Shown in pieces: positions 8,689 to 17,639 of a DNA stretch of 64,000 nt. Each line of letters starts with the position of its first letter. The first letter of the stretch is position 1. The stretch lies in NCBI RefSeq assembly GCF_000265205.3, contig NC_018000.1, forward strand, positions 4,402,001 to 4,466,000. Direction: 5' to 3'. The stretch comes from Sinorhizobium fredii USDA 257 (GTDB lineage Bacteria > Pseudomonadota > Alphaproteobacteria > Rhizobiales > Rhizobiaceae). Below the pieces are notes generated by a model. The model was not told the DNA's origin, did no database searches, and saw only the letters and a list, made by a program, of their open reading frames with translations. The position numbers and the translations under genes were made by a program.

Positions 8689-9275
8689 ATGTTCACGACG
8701 ATCCCTGCGATCCTGATGCTTGTTCTCGGCCTCTTCACGCTGGCGCTGGCGATCCATCGCCGCCTTCCGACGGGGCGATCCCCTGTTGTCCTGACCTATG
8801 GCGACAATGCCGAAGGTTTCGCCGGCCGGCTTTTTCGCGTCCTCGCGGCGCTTATCCTACATCTGCTCGCCGTGGCGATCGTTCCCGCAAGCGTCGATGC
8901 CCTCCTTGGGCGGATCCCGGCTCTCGATCAGTCGCCACTCGCCTGGCTCGGGCTGGCGTTGATGGCTCTGGGCGTGCTGACGATGCTGTCGCAATGGAAG
9001 ATGCGCGGTTCCTGGAAGATCGGGATACCCGAGGCGCAGGATGCCCCGCTCGTTACCGATGGCCTATATGCTTTCTCCCGCAATCCCATTTATGCGGCAT
9101 GGTGACGGCGCTGGTCGGCACCGTGCTTGCCGTCCCGAACGTCCTCTCGCTGGCACTTGCCCTTTCCGCCTGGATCTCGATTTCCTACCAGATCCGCATG
9201 GAGGAAGCACATCTCTCCGACGCCTTCGGTGAAGCCTATCTGCACTATCGCCGGCGCGTTAGACGCTGGCTTTGA
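8689..9275 (+). pseudogene. Isoprenylcysteine carboxyl methyltransferase-like membrane protein, frameshifted
   Basis: The first frame starts at the ATG at 8689 after a GAGGAG site. It encodes four hydrophobic stretches and then [20 protein letters not shown], stopping at 9105. The family continues as RNPIY-x-G-M followed by a membrane helix. That continuation ([16 protein letters not shown], then the catalytic-region [23 protein letters not shown]) is present in the next frame up to 9275. Restoring one G in 'gcggcatgg' near 9097-9100 would read [14 protein letters not shown] and rejoin the frames into a 195-residue ICMT/PEMT-type protein. This is either a recent single-base deletion or a sequence error. 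Confidence 0.75.
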
Positions 9276-9313
9276 CGGTCAGGACAGCAAAGGCCACCGC
9301 GAGCTCTCGCCCA

Positions 9314-9958
9314 TCAGAACTCGATGCCCTTCTGCGCCTTGATGCCGGAGCGGAACGGATGCTTGACGAGTTCCATCTCGGTCACAAGATCGGCGATCTC
9401 GATCAGACCTTCCTTGGCGTTGCGGCCGGTCAGCACCACATGCGTCATGTGTGGCTTCTCCTCCTGGAGGAAACGTACGACCTCGGCGATGTCGATGTAG
9501 TCGTAGCGGAGCGCGATGTTGATCTCGTCCAGCAGCACCATGGAATTGCGCTCGTCGCGGATCAGTTCCTTCGCCTTTTCCCAGGCTTTCTCCGCCATCG
9601 CCACGTCGCGGGCGCGGTCCTGCGTCTCCCAGGTAAAACCTTCGCCAAGCGTGTAGAACTGGCAGAGATCGCCGAAATGCTTGTCGATCAGATCGCGCTC
9701 GCCGGTCTGCATGGCACCCTTGATGAACTGCACGACGGCGCAGGGCATGCCGTGGGCGATGTGGCGGAAGATCATTCCGAACCCGGCCGTCGACTTGCCC
9801 TTGCCCTTGCCCGTGTGGACAATGACCAAGCCCTTCTCGTCGGTCTTCGTTGCCATGATCTTGTCGCGCGCCGTCTTCTTCTTCGCCATCTTCATGGCGT
9901 GACGGGCTTCGTCCTTCTCGGCGACCGGCTCGCCGGTATTTGCGGTTTCGTCGCTCAT
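9314..9958 (-). CDS. cobO: Cob(I)yrinic acid a,c-diamide adenosyltransferase CobO
   Basis: This 214-residue CobO/BtuR-type adenosyltransferase transfers the 5'-deoxyadenosyl group from ATP to Co(I) corrinoids. A modified P-loop GKGKGKSTAG is at residues 50-59, followed by VVQFIKGAMQTGERD and a conserved VLLDEINIALRYDYID. The Lys-rich N-terminal 40 residues are typical of this type. It lies 10 bp downstream of cobN and is the last gene of the cobPWNO run. Confidence 0.93.
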   Translation of the reverse strand: MSDETANTGEPVAEKDEARHAMKMAKKKTARDKIMATKTDEKGLVIVHTGKGKGKSTAGFGMIFRHIAHGMPCAVVQFIKGAMQTGERDLIDKHFGDLCQFYTLGEGFTWETQDRARDVAMAEKAWEKAKELIRDERNSMVLLDEINIALRYDYIDIAEVVRFLQEEKPHMTHVVLTGRNAKEGLIEIADLVTEMELVKHPFRSGIKAQKGIEF

Positions 9959-9968
9959 AATGTCCTCC

Positions 9969-12900
9969 CTATTCGTTTCCGGCGCGCGGACGGTCAGTCG
10001 CCGCGCCGCCGGACAGGCTGTTCAGTTCAAATCGCGCCGAGTTGGAACGCGGGGTCCACAGACCGCGATTGACCGCCTCCAGGAGCCGCTCGGCGATCTC
10101 AGCAAGTGCGGCCGGGTTCTTGTCGCGCAGGAAGCCGAGAACCTTCTCGTCGGCGATGAAGGCGCGGTAGGCCGCCTCGAAATGATGGTCGCGCACGGCG
10201 CCCGTTGTCGCGGCGAAGGCGAACATGTAATCGACCGTCGCCGCAATCTCGAAGGCGCCCTTGTAGCCGTGGCGCATGACCCCATCGATCCACTTCGGAT
10301 TGACGACGCGGGCCCGCACCACGCGGCCGATCTCCTCATCGAGCGAGCGGATCACCGGCTTTTCCGGGCGGGAGTGATCATTGTGGTAGATCGCCGGGCG
10401 CTTCCCCTTGAGATGCTCCGTGGCGGCGCTCATCCCCCCTTCGAACTGGTAGTAGTCGTCGCTGTCGAGTAGGTCGTGCTCGCGGTTGTCCTGATTCTGG
10501 ACGACGGCCTCGATCGTCCGCAGGCGCTCCTCGAAAAGCCCGCGCTCCGCCTTGCCGTCTTCGCCTGCGCCATAGGCGTAGCCGCCCCAGGTGAGATAGG
10601 CCTCGGCGAGATCGCTGCGCTTGTCCCAGCCTTTTTCGTCGATCAGCGCCTGAAGACCCGCTCCGTAAGCGCCGGGTTTCGCGCCGAACACGCGATAGGA
10701 GGCGCGCCTTGAGGCTTCTTTCGGCTCGATACCCCTTTCCTCGAGCCGCCGGGCTTCGGCCCGCATCCGGGCGGCGATCATGTTGTCGGCGTCGTCTTCG
10801 TCGAGCGCGCCAATGGCACGGATCGCCTTGTCAAAGAGTGCGATCTGCTCCGGAAAGGCGTCGCGGAAGAAACCGGAAATCCGCAAGGTAACGTCGACGC
10901 GCGGGCGGCCGAGCACGGCAAGCGGCACGATCTCGTAGCCTGTGACACGACGCGACGCCATATCCCAGACCGGCTTGGCGCCGATCAGCGCCAGCGCCTG
11001 GGCAATATCGTCACCGCCGGTGCGCATGTTGGACGTTCCCCAGGCCGTCAGCCCGAAGGAGGACGGCCATTCGCCATGGTCCTGCAGATAGCGGCGGATC
11101 AGCAACTCGGCCGACTTCTTGCCGAGCTCATAGGCCGCCGGGGTCGGCACGGCGCGACTGTCGACGGAATAGAAGTTGCGACCGGTCGGCAGCACGTCTG
11201 GACGGCCACGCGTTGGCGCGCCGGAAGGGCCGGGCGCCACGAAGCGACCGTCGAGACCGGTGAGAAGGCCGTTGATCTCGGCCGCGCCCGAACGCTGGAT
11301 GGAAGGCCTGAGCCGCCCGTCGATCTCCTCGAGGACGGCCTGGGTGTTGGCCCAATCGTCCGGGCAAGCGATTTCGCCCGACACCAGTTTCGTCGCGAGA
11401 AGTTCGATGCGCTCGACTGTGTCGCCGGCAGTGCGCCAGGGGGCGTCCGTGAGATTAGCCAGGAAACCGGGTTTCGGGCCGGTCCAGGGTGTGGAGAGGA
11501 TGCAATCGAGGGGATCGAAGGGATGTGAGCGAGCAGCAACAACCCCCTCTTCCCTGCCGGGCATCTCCCCCACAAGGGGGGAGTGTGACTCGCTGCTGCC
11601 ACTCGTTCCCGCAACTCTGTCAGAAACTGCGGCACCATCGGAAGTCGCAGGACGCATCTCAAATTCGACCGCCGTCGAAGAGGGAGCGCTTGCCTCCAGC
11701 CTCTCCCCCCTTGTGGGGGAGATACCCGGCAGGGCAGAGGGGGTTTGGCCACCCAACCCCAGATCCGCCGCTATCGCCCGCTGCAGACTCTGGTCGCCGC
11801 CCTCGCCCAAACCGCGCGGCACCCGGGCGAGCGCCACGGTGAGATCGGTCAGCAGCCGCCCCTCCGGCGCCATGCCGAAGACATGCAGCCCATCGCGGAT
11901 CTGCATCTCCTTGAGGTCGCAGAGATAGGCGTCGAGCTTTTCGAGCGCCTTGTCGTCGCTATCGCCCTTATCGATGCCGGCGTCATGGTCGAGGCCGATA
12001 TCGCGCACGAGATCGAGGATCTGGCGACTGAGCAACCGCAGCCGCCGCGGATCGCCGCCGGCGGCCTCGTAATATTCGTCGACCAGGGCCTCTAGGTCCT
12101 TGAGCGGTCCGTAGGACTCGGCCCGTGTCAAGGGCGGCGTCAGATGGTCGATGATCACGGCGCTGGTGCGGCGTTTCGCCTGCGTCCCCTCTCCCGGGTC
12201 ATTGACGATGAAGGGATAGAGGTGCGGCGTCGGGCCGAAGACGGCCTCCGGATAGCAAGCCTCCGAAAGTGCCAGCGCCTTGCCGGGCAGCCATTCGAGA
12301 TTGCCGTGCTTGCCCATATGGATGATCGCGTCGGCAGCAAAGACCTGGCGCAGATAGGCATAGAAGGCGAGATAGCCGTGCGGCGGCACGAGATCCGGGG
12401 CGTGATAGGTTTCCTTGGGATCGATATTGTAGCCGCGGGCCGGCTGGATGCCGACAAGGACGGCGCCGAAGCGGGCAAGCGGCAGCGCGAAGGCGCCATC
12501 GAGAAAGAAGGGGTCGGCCTCCGGCGCACCCCAGCGCTCGCGCACCTCCTGCTGAATCTTTTTCGGAAGAGCGGCGAAGAAGCCCTTGTACTCACGCAGG
12601 GAAATCGTCTCGCGGATTTCCCGGTCGCGGCTCGCCGCATTGGTCGGCCCGGCCATCAGAAAGCGGATCAGCGCATCGCCGTCCTCGGGCAGGTCGCCGA
12701 TTGCATATCCTTCCGCCGCCATTGCCTTCAGCACCTGGATCGTGCCGGCCGGCGTGTCCAAGCCGACGCCATTGCCGAGACGGCCGTCGCGGTTCGGATA
12801 ATTGGCCATCACGACGGCGATGCGGCGCGCCTTCGGCCGAGTGCGACGCAGCCTCGCCCAGTTGGCAGCGAGCCGTGCGGCGAAGCGAACACGATCGGCA

Positions 12901-13985
12901 AGCGGCTCGTGGCCGACGATGTTGGCTTCCACGAGCGGGTCGTAGACCGATGCCGCCTTGAAGGAGACGGCGCGCGAAAGGATGCGTCCGTCCACCTCCG
13001 GCAGAGCGACATTCATGCCGAGATCGCGCGCCATCAGCCCCTGCGGCGAGGCTTCCCACGCTTCCCGAGAAGAAGCGGAAAAGATCACCTGCAAAACCGG
13101 CGCGCCGGTGGATTCCAGCACCGTCGGCTGGCGGTCGGCGCCGGGTGCCGAGACGGCAAAGCCGGTGGCGTTCATCACCACGTCGGGTGCGGCTTCGGCA
13201 AATATCGCCTCGAGCGTGCCGATCGAGACCTGATCCTTGAGGCTGGAAACGAAGACGGGAAGCGCGCGCATTCCCTCCTCGGCCAGCGCCTCGATCAATG
13301 CCTCGACGGGTTTGGTCTCACCGCTCTGGACGAGGGCGCGGTAGAAGCAGATGGCGACGGTGGGGATGGATTCCTTCGTCTCTTTGGAAGCCTTGCCCCC
13401 CTCTGCCAAACGCATCCACTCGCCGACCCCGATCACGCCTTCGCCCGGCCACCAGATGCCGGCCTTGAGCAAGGGGCGCGCTGGCTGCGGCTTCTCGCCT
13501 CCATCGATCAGCGCCTCGGCATAGTCGAGGAACAAGCCCGCATTGTCGGCACCGCCCTCGGTGAAATAGGCCCAGAGACGCTGACGGTCTTCCGCCGAAA
13601 CGGTCGAAAAAGGTTCAAGGCCGGGGTCTGGCTTGTCGTCACCCGGCAGAACGGCGATCTGGAACTTGCCAGCGACGGCCGCGGCATAGAGCGCCTCCAG
13701 TATGTAGCGAAAATAGCTGGCGCCGCCGAGCGGCCGGACGACGATCAGCTTCGCACGACGCGCCGTGCGTTCGACATAGGTGTCGACCGACATCGGATGC
13801 ATGAGCGCCATCAGGCTGGCGATACGCAAGGTCTTCGCACCCGTGCGCCTGCGATGGGCGGCGGCGATCGAGGCGAGTTCCGTATCGGCCGCCGACAGAA
13901 ACAGGATATCGGCCGGGCTTTGGCCGAGATCGATCGCTTCGTTGCCGTCCGCGATCGTGCCTTTCTGGGCTAGGAGGAGATGCAT
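9969..13985 (-). CDS. cobN: Cobaltochelatase subunit CobN, with an in-frame repeat insertion
   Basis: This is the large subunit (1338 residues) of the aerobic, ATP-dependent cobaltochelatase that inserts Co2+ into hydrogenobyrinic acid a,c-diamide with CobS and CobT. The ATG at 13985 (MHLLLAQKGTIADG) matches the family start; the frame stays open 99 bases further upstream. The sequence reads as normal CobN on both sides of residues ~746-815. Those residues are encoded by a GC-rich palindromic repeat (11541-11745) and are low-complexity Pro/Gly/Ser/Glu-rich. Typical CobN proteins are about 1275 residues, so the repeat accounts for most of the extra length. No stop is introduced, so the protein is probably functional. 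Confidence 0.93.
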   Translation of the reverse strand: MHLLLAQKGTIADGNEAIDLGQSPADILFLSAADTELASIAAAHRRRTGAKTLRIASLMALMHPMSVDTYVERTARRAKLIVVRPLGGASYFRYILEALYAAAVAGKFQIAVLPGDDKPDPGLEPFSTVSAEDRQRLWAYFTEGGADNAGLFLDYAEALIDGGEKPQPARPLLKAGIWWPGEGVIGVGEWMRLAEGGKASKETKESIPTVAICFYRALVQSGETKPVEALIEALAEEGMRALPVFVSSLKDQVSIGTLEAIFAEAAPDVVMNATGFAVSAPGADRQPTVLESTGAPVLQVIFSASSREAWEASPQGLMARDLGMNVALPEVDGRILSRAVSFKAASVYDPLVEANIVGHEPLADRVRFAARLAANWARLRRTRPKARRIAVVMANYPNRDGRLGNGVGLDTPAGTIQVLKAMAAEGYAIGDLPEDGDALIRFLMAGPTNAASRDREIRETISLREYKGFFAALPKKIQQEVRERWGAPEADPFFLDGAFALPLARFGAVLVGIQPARGYNIDPKETYHAPDLVPPHGYLAFYAYLRQVFAADAIIHMGKHGNLEWLPGKALALSEACYPEAVFGPTPHLYPFIVNDPGEGTQAKRRTSAVIIDHLTPPLTRAESYGPLKDLEALVDEYYEAAGGDPRRLRLLSRQILDLVRDIGLDHDAGIDKGDSDDKALEKLDAYLCDLKEMQIRDGLHVFGMAPEGRLLTDLTVALARVPRGLGEGGDQSLQRAIAADLGLGGQTPSALPGISPTRGERLEASAPSSTAVEFEMRPATSDGAAVSDRVAGTSGSSESHSPLVGEMPGREEGVVAARSHPFDPLDCILSTPWTGPKPGFLANLTDAPWRTAGDTVERIELLATKLVSGEIACPDDWANTQAVLEEIDGRLRPSIQRSGAAEINGLLTGLDGRFVAPGPSGAPTRGRPDVLPTGRNFYSVDSRAVPTPAAYELGKKSAELLIRRYLQDHGEWPSSFGLTAWGTSNMRTGGDDIAQALALIGAKPVWDMASRRVTGYEIVPLAVLGRPRVDVTLRISGFFRDAFPEQIALFDKAIRAIGALDEDDADNMIAARMRAEARRLEERGIEPKEASRRASYRVFGAKPGAYGAGLQALIDEKGWDKRSDLAEAYLTWGGYAYGAGEDGKAERGLFEERLRTIEAVVQNQDNREHDLLDSDDYYQFEGGMSAATEHLKGKRPAIYHNDHSRPEKPVIRSLDEEIGRVVRARVVNPKWIDGVMRHGYKGAFEIAATVDYMFAFAATTGAVRDHHFEAAYRAFIADEKVLGFLRDKNPAALAEIAERLLEAVNRGLWTPRSNSARFELNSLSGGAATDRPRAGNE
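11541..11745. repeat. Palindromic repeat element inserted in frame in cobN
   Basis: Two 42-base arms, 11541-11582 and 11704-11745, are near-perfect reverse complements (I count 40 of 42 matching), separated by about 121 bases. Each arm contains its own small dyad around CCCCCACAAGGGGGG or CCCCCCTTGTGGGGG. Base composition is unlike the surrounding coding sequence. The element is open in the cobN frame across its length. It resembles the mosaic or palindromic elements (RIME-like) described in rhizobia; the family name is my inference. Confidence 0.85.
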
Positions 13986-14027
13986 GGATGCTCCTCGTGG
14001 ATGGCGTGAGAAGACCCGTCTCCAACA

Positions 14028-14187
14028 CCTCCCCACAAGGGGGTGGGGTGGGGCTGAACCGTGCCCGACGCGTCGGTTCGCCAAGCATCAGCCGTTTGTG
14101 CCATGCCGCCGTGCCTCTTGACCGGCAGCGTTGCGGCGGACGCCAACGAAGCCCCTCCCCCTTGTGGGGAGGGGCTGGGGCGGGGTT
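14028..14187. repeat. Related GC-rich palindromic repeat between cobW and cobN
   Basis: The left arm at 14028-14048 (CCTCCCCACAAGGGGGTGGGG) and right arm at 14151-14180 (core CCCCTCCCCCTTGTGGGGAG) are inverted relative to each other. They share the CCCCCTTGTGGGGAG core with the repeat inside cobN. It occupies most of the 227-bp cobW-cobN gap, so it is transcribed in the operon and could fold in the mRNA. Confidence 0.7.
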
Positions 14188-14212
14188 ATTCCCATACGCG
14201 CTCAAAATCGCC

Positions 14213-15277
14213 TCACACCAGCGCCGAGATTGCCGCGCGCACCGCGGTCTCGTCCATGTCGTGCAGGCCGATGACGACGAGGCGCGTGCCGCGCGTCTCG
14301 CCGGGTGCCCAGGCGCGGTCGTAATATTGATCGACGCGGGTGCCGACCGCCTGGATCAGGAGACGCATCGGCTTGCCGGGTACATCGGCGAAGCCTTTGA
14401 GCCGCAGCACGTCGTGCTTGGCAATAACCCCCTTGAGACGGTCGACGAAGACAGCTGGATCGGCGATCGCTCCGAGCTCGACAACAAAGCTGTCGAACTC
14501 GTCGTGGTCGTGCTCCTCGCCGGCCTCATGCTCCATCTCGTGATGCGATTTGCGGTTGGCGATCTCGCCTTCCGTGCCGACCCCGAGGCCGAGCAGGATC
14601 GCGGCCGCCACCTCGCCGTTCCTTGCCTCGATCATCGTCGGCTTGCGACTGATACGCGAGGCAACCTCTTCGCGTACGGACTTCAGGCCGGCGGCATCGA
14701 TAAGATCGGTCTTGTTGAGAACAATGAGGTCGGCGGCGGTCAGTTGGTCCTCGAAGAGCTCTTCGAGCGGGCTCTCGTGGTCAAGGTTGTCGTCATTGAC
14801 GCGCAGTGCGTCGACCTTGTCGTGATCGTCGGCAAAACGGCCCGCGGCAACGGCGGCGCTGTCGACGACGGTGACGACGCCATCGACCGTCACTTCGCTG
14901 CGGATGTCCGGCCAGTTGAAGGCGGCGACCAGCGGCTGCGGCAGGGCCAGACCAGAGGTCTCGATAACGATATGGTCGGGGCGGTTCTCGCGCTCGAGCA
15001 ATTTCGTCATTGTCGGTATGAAGTCGTCGGCGACGGTGCAGCAAATGCAACCGTTGGTGAGTTCGATAATGTCCTCTTCCGAGCAGGCTTCCGCTCCGCA
15101 GCCTTTCAGCACGTCGCCGTCGACGCCGAGATCGCCAAACTCATTGATGATCAGGGCGATCCGCTTGCCGTCGGCATTCTGCAGCAGATTGCGAATCATC
15201 GTCGTCTTGCCGGCACCGAGGAAGCCGGTGATGACGGTGGCGGGGATCTTGCCCGGTTGGGCCTTCGCGAGTGTCAT
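14213..15277 (-). CDS. cobW: CobW GTPase, cobalt metallochaperone of the G3E family
   Basis: This 354-residue protein has the G3E P-loop GFLGAGKTT at residues 18-26, the metal-binding GCICCTV near 75-81, and the NKTD guanine-specificity motif. A His- and Glu-rich stretch (HHEMEHEAGEEHDHDEFDS) separates the GTPase from the C-terminal CobW_C domain. CobW is required for aerobic B12 synthesis and is thought to deliver cobalt to the chelatase, which fits its position directly upstream of cobN. It lies 3 bp after cobP. Confidence 0.93.
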   Translation of the reverse strand: MTLAKAQPGKIPATVITGFLGAGKTTMIRNLLQNADGKRIALIINEFGDLGVDGDVLKGCGAEACSEEDIIELTNGCICCTVADDFIPTMTKLLERENRPDHIVIETSGLALPQPLVAAFNWPDIRSEVTVDGVVTVVDSAAVAAGRFADDHDKVDALRVNDDNLDHESPLEELFEDQLTAADLIVLNKTDLIDAAGLKSVREEVASRISRKPTMIEARNGEVAAAILLGLGVGTEGEIANRKSHHEMEHEAGEEHDHDEFDSFVVELGAIADPAVFVDRLKGVIAKHDVLRLKGFADVPGKPMRLLIQAVGTRVDQYYDRAWAPGETRGTRLVVIGLHDMDETAVRAAISALV

Positions 15278-15280
15278 GAA

Positions 15281-15808
15281 TCAACCCTTCATTTTCAGCG
15301 GCAACCCAGCCGCGACGAAATAAACTTCGGCGGATTTCTCCGCGACGATCTGATGGAGGCGGCCGGCATGATCGCGAAAGTCGCGCGCCATGCGGTTCTC
15401 CGGAACGATGCCGAGACCGACCTCATTCGAAACGAAGACAAGCCGCGCCCGTGCCGCCGGAAGCAAGGCGGCAAGATCCGCGAATTCGGCTGCCATGTCG
15501 CGCCCCTCCATCATCAGGTTTGTCACCCAAAGCGTGAGGCAGTCGACAAGGATGGCGCACCCCGGAGCATCCAGGCGGCGAAGCAGTCCGGAAACATCGA
15601 TCGGCTCCTCATGCGTCGTCCAGCCCTTGCCCTGCCGCGCGGCCTGGTGGTGAGCGATGCGGTCGCGCATTTCCTCGTCATAGGCGCGGCCGGTCGCGAC
15701 ATAGTGCATCGGGAGCCCCGAGGCTTCGACGAGCTTTTCAGCGAAACTGGATTTTCCGGAGCGCGCGCCGCCGAGCACGAGGACTGGGCCGGCGTTCGAG
15801 ATTGTCAT
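15281..15808 (-). CDS. cobP: Adenosylcobinamide kinase / adenosylcobinamide-phosphate guanylyltransferase CobP (CobU)
   Basis: This 175-residue bifunctional enzyme phosphorylates adenosylcobinamide and then transfers GMP to it before nucleotide-loop attachment. The P-loop [15 protein letters not shown] covers residues 10-24, and the conserved [11 protein letters not shown] follows mid-protein. It is the first gene behind the cobalamin riboswitch and the first of the cobP-W-N-O run. The ATG at 15808 is in frame with a normal family N-terminus. Confidence 0.93.
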   Translation of the reverse strand: MTISNAGPVLVLGGARSGKSSFAEKLVEASGLPMHYVATGRAYDEEMRDRIAHHQAARQGKGWTTHEEPIDVSGLLRRLDAPGCAILVDCLTLWVTNLMMEGRDMAAEFADLAALLPAARARLVFVSNEVGLGIVPENRMARDFRDHAGRLHQIVAEKSAEVYFVAAGLPLKMKG

Positions 15809-15949
15809 CCGACCCGGCCTCGCGCGATGAAACCTGTGGGGCTAGGACGGCCATAGGAAGCGGCTGCGTGACCAGCACGCGCAGAAGACAATGTGTAAGC
15901 CACGACAACCTCCGTGCTGGCGTTGGGGAGAACTCCCCCGGGCGAAATG

Positions 15950-16200
15950 CCCTGATGGACGGCAGGTCTCCTGGCTCTCGGCGTCACGGGCAAGCACTGC
16001 GCAGGTGCGCGCAGCGATGCTGGGCCCGAACGGGTCCGCCTCGCCTTCCCGGCGTTTGCTGGCTCGTGAAGGCGGACGATTCGTAGAAGAAGAGGCGTCC
16101 AGCCCGGCTGCTCACGATACCACGCCAGTGGCTTTTCCGGCGCGCCCTCCGATCCCGCGAAAACTGCCCCGTGCAGGTTCATCGGAAGCGGAGCGGCATG
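15950..16200 (-). promoter_or_regulatory. Cobalamin (AdoCbl) riboswitch in the cobP leader
   Basis: Read on the minus strand, the leader contains the B12 box GAGCCAGGAGACCTGCC (plus-strand 15961-15977), an upstream GCCACTG near 16127-16133, and GGGAAGG near 16049-16055, in the order expected of this class. Downstream, a GGGGAG/CTCCCC hairpin near 15925-15940 could act as the expression platform. It should lower cobPWNO expression when adenosylcobalamin is plentiful. Outer boundaries are approximate. Confidence 0.9.
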
Positions 16201-16578
16201 CCCAATGGCGAACCCTGACCGTTCTACAGTCGCGGGGTCGGCTGCGATAAGGGCGCCCGGTGTGGGTCCGCCCGTCACATTCCCATTTACTCCCCCGCGC
16301 CGCTTCGGTGCGGGGGAACCATCCATCGTCGTTAATTATGAAGCGCAGGCGGCAAAGTCAATCGACCGGCTGCGACGCGAGGCCGGCGAATTGCGGCAGC
16401 GCGGCCGCGTCGCCGACCGTATCCGATCCTCATACTCCAAACGGGTAGGCAGACACCCTTCCCCACCGCATGGTAAAACGCGCATCTCGAACCTGACGCG
16501 GGATACATGTTTCGCACAGGTTTTTTCGATCATGTCCATGGCACTGAGTTTCTCAGTACAGCCTTGGTGGGGGGTGCG

Positions 16579-17598
16579 ATGGCATATCTGCGTCGTGCCG
16601 CATTTGTCGCGCTAAGCGTCGCGCTTTACGGCTCTATGCCAAGCAAGGCCGCCGAACCAATCGGCCAGGCGATCCGCATCCAGACCCAGGTGAGCGGGGC
16701 GCGCGGACCGCTGGTCGTCAGGGACCCGGTCCATCGGGACGAGCGGATTCGAACATCCAGATCGGGACTCGGCCAGTTCGTGTTCCGAGATGGAAGCAAG
16801 CTCGCCGTGGGTGCCGGCTCGTCGGTCGTCATCGACAGGTTCGTCTTCGACGACTCGAAATCGGTGCAGAAGCTAACCGTTGCGGCGGCGAAGGGAACAT
16901 TTCGCTGGATCAGCGGCAACTCGAAACACGCGGCCTATGAGATCCTGACGCCGGCCGGAACGATAGGCGTTCGAGGCACCGTCTTCGACTTTTACGTCGG
17001 CGGCGACGGCACGACCGCGGTGGTCCTCTTGAGCGGCGCTGCCGAATTTTGCGGCCGAGGAGGCTGCCAACAGCTGACACGGCGCTGCGACTGTGTCGTC
17101 GCCCGCCCGAATGGCGACATGACACGTACAAGGCGGGTCGATCGGAGCACCCTCAGGACACTCGGCAATCAACAGGCGCTGCCGTTCCTCTCCGGCAAGC
17201 AGCAGCTCTCGCCCGGATGGAGCGGCACCGGCTGCGGCCTCTCAGCGGCGATCCAAATCCGTCCTGATCCGCCACCCCCCGTGCCGCGCCGCCAACCAAA
17301 ACGGCTCCCCCTATCGAGAAGCCGCCCAAACCAGATAAACCCAGCAAGCCCGACAAGCCCAGCAAACCAGATAAGCCCAGCAAACCAGATAAGCCTAGCA
17401 AACCAGACAAACCCAGCAAACCGGACAAGCCCAGCAAACCGGACAAGCCCAGCAAACCGGACAAACACGGCAAGCCGGACGGACACAAGGATAGACCGAG
17501 CAAGCCCGACAGGCCCCACAAGCCAGACGGGCCGCGTAACCATGATCACTCGCGATACGATTGGAGCCGTTCGCCAGGATGATGGTGATTGCAATTGA
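16579..17598 (+). CDS. FecR-domain exported protein with a KPDKPS-repeat tail; frame probably shifts at a C tract
   Basis: The ATG at 16579 gives a signal peptide (MAYLRRAAFVALSVALYGSM..AA) and then a FecR domain (about residues 45-160) with FRDGSKLAVGAGSSVVIDRF and TPAGTIGVRGTVFDF. A Cys-containing stretch follows (CGRGGCQQLTRRCDC). The given frame ends in an odd Asn/Ser/Pro tail at 17598. The frame one base over encodes clean KPDKPS repeats and stops at 17582. The switch point fits one missing C in the C6 run at 17275-17280. Exported FecR-domain proteins like this are not iron sensors and often sit beside CHASE2 cyclases, as here. The ligand is unknown. Confidence 0.7.
   Translation: MAYLRRAAFVALSVALYGSMPSKAAEPIGQAIRIQTQVSGARGPLVVRDPVHRDERIRTSRSGLGQFVFRDGSKLAVGAGSSVVIDRFVFDDSKSVQKLTVAAAKGTFRWISGNSKHAAYEILTPAGTIGVRGTVFDFYVGGDGTTAVVLLSGAAEFCGRGGCQQLTRRCDCVVARPNGDMTRTRRVDRSTLRTLGNQQALPFLSGKQQLSPGWSGTGCGLSAAIQIRPDPPPPVPRRQPKRLPLSRSRPNQINPASPTSPANQISPANQISLANQTNPANRTSPANRTSPANRTNTASRTDTRIDRASPTGPTSQTGRVTMITRDTIGAVRQDDGDCN
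17328..17471 (+). repeat. 18-bp tandem repeat encoding KPDKPS
   Basis: Seven 18-base units (17328-17453) plus a degenerate eighth read AAACCRGAYAARCCCAGC with third-base variation only. Variation limited to codon third positions in the KPDKPS frame argues that this frame is the one under protein-level selection. Read on the other strand the same tract gives a misleading Gly-Leu repeat. Confidence 0.85.
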
Positions 17599-17639
17599 GA
17601 TCTTGAGAGAAGCAGCGCGGTCCTAGGGGGCGAAGCGCC

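Noticed and set aside
12144..13973. 609-codon plus-strand frame
   Set aside because: Antisense shadow of cobN, created by high GC at third positions.
13988..15856. 622-codon plus-strand frame
   Set aside because: Antisense shadow spanning cobW and cobP; no ribosome site or domain.
15805..16326. 173-codon minus-strand frame upstream of cobP
   Set aside because: It covers the cobalamin riboswitch; the B12 box and accessory elements explain the conservation, and the translation has no family features.
17153..17594. Minus-strand frames rich in Gly-Leu-Ser, collagen-like in look
   Set aside because: Complement of the KPDKPS-encoding tandem repeat; not an independent gene.
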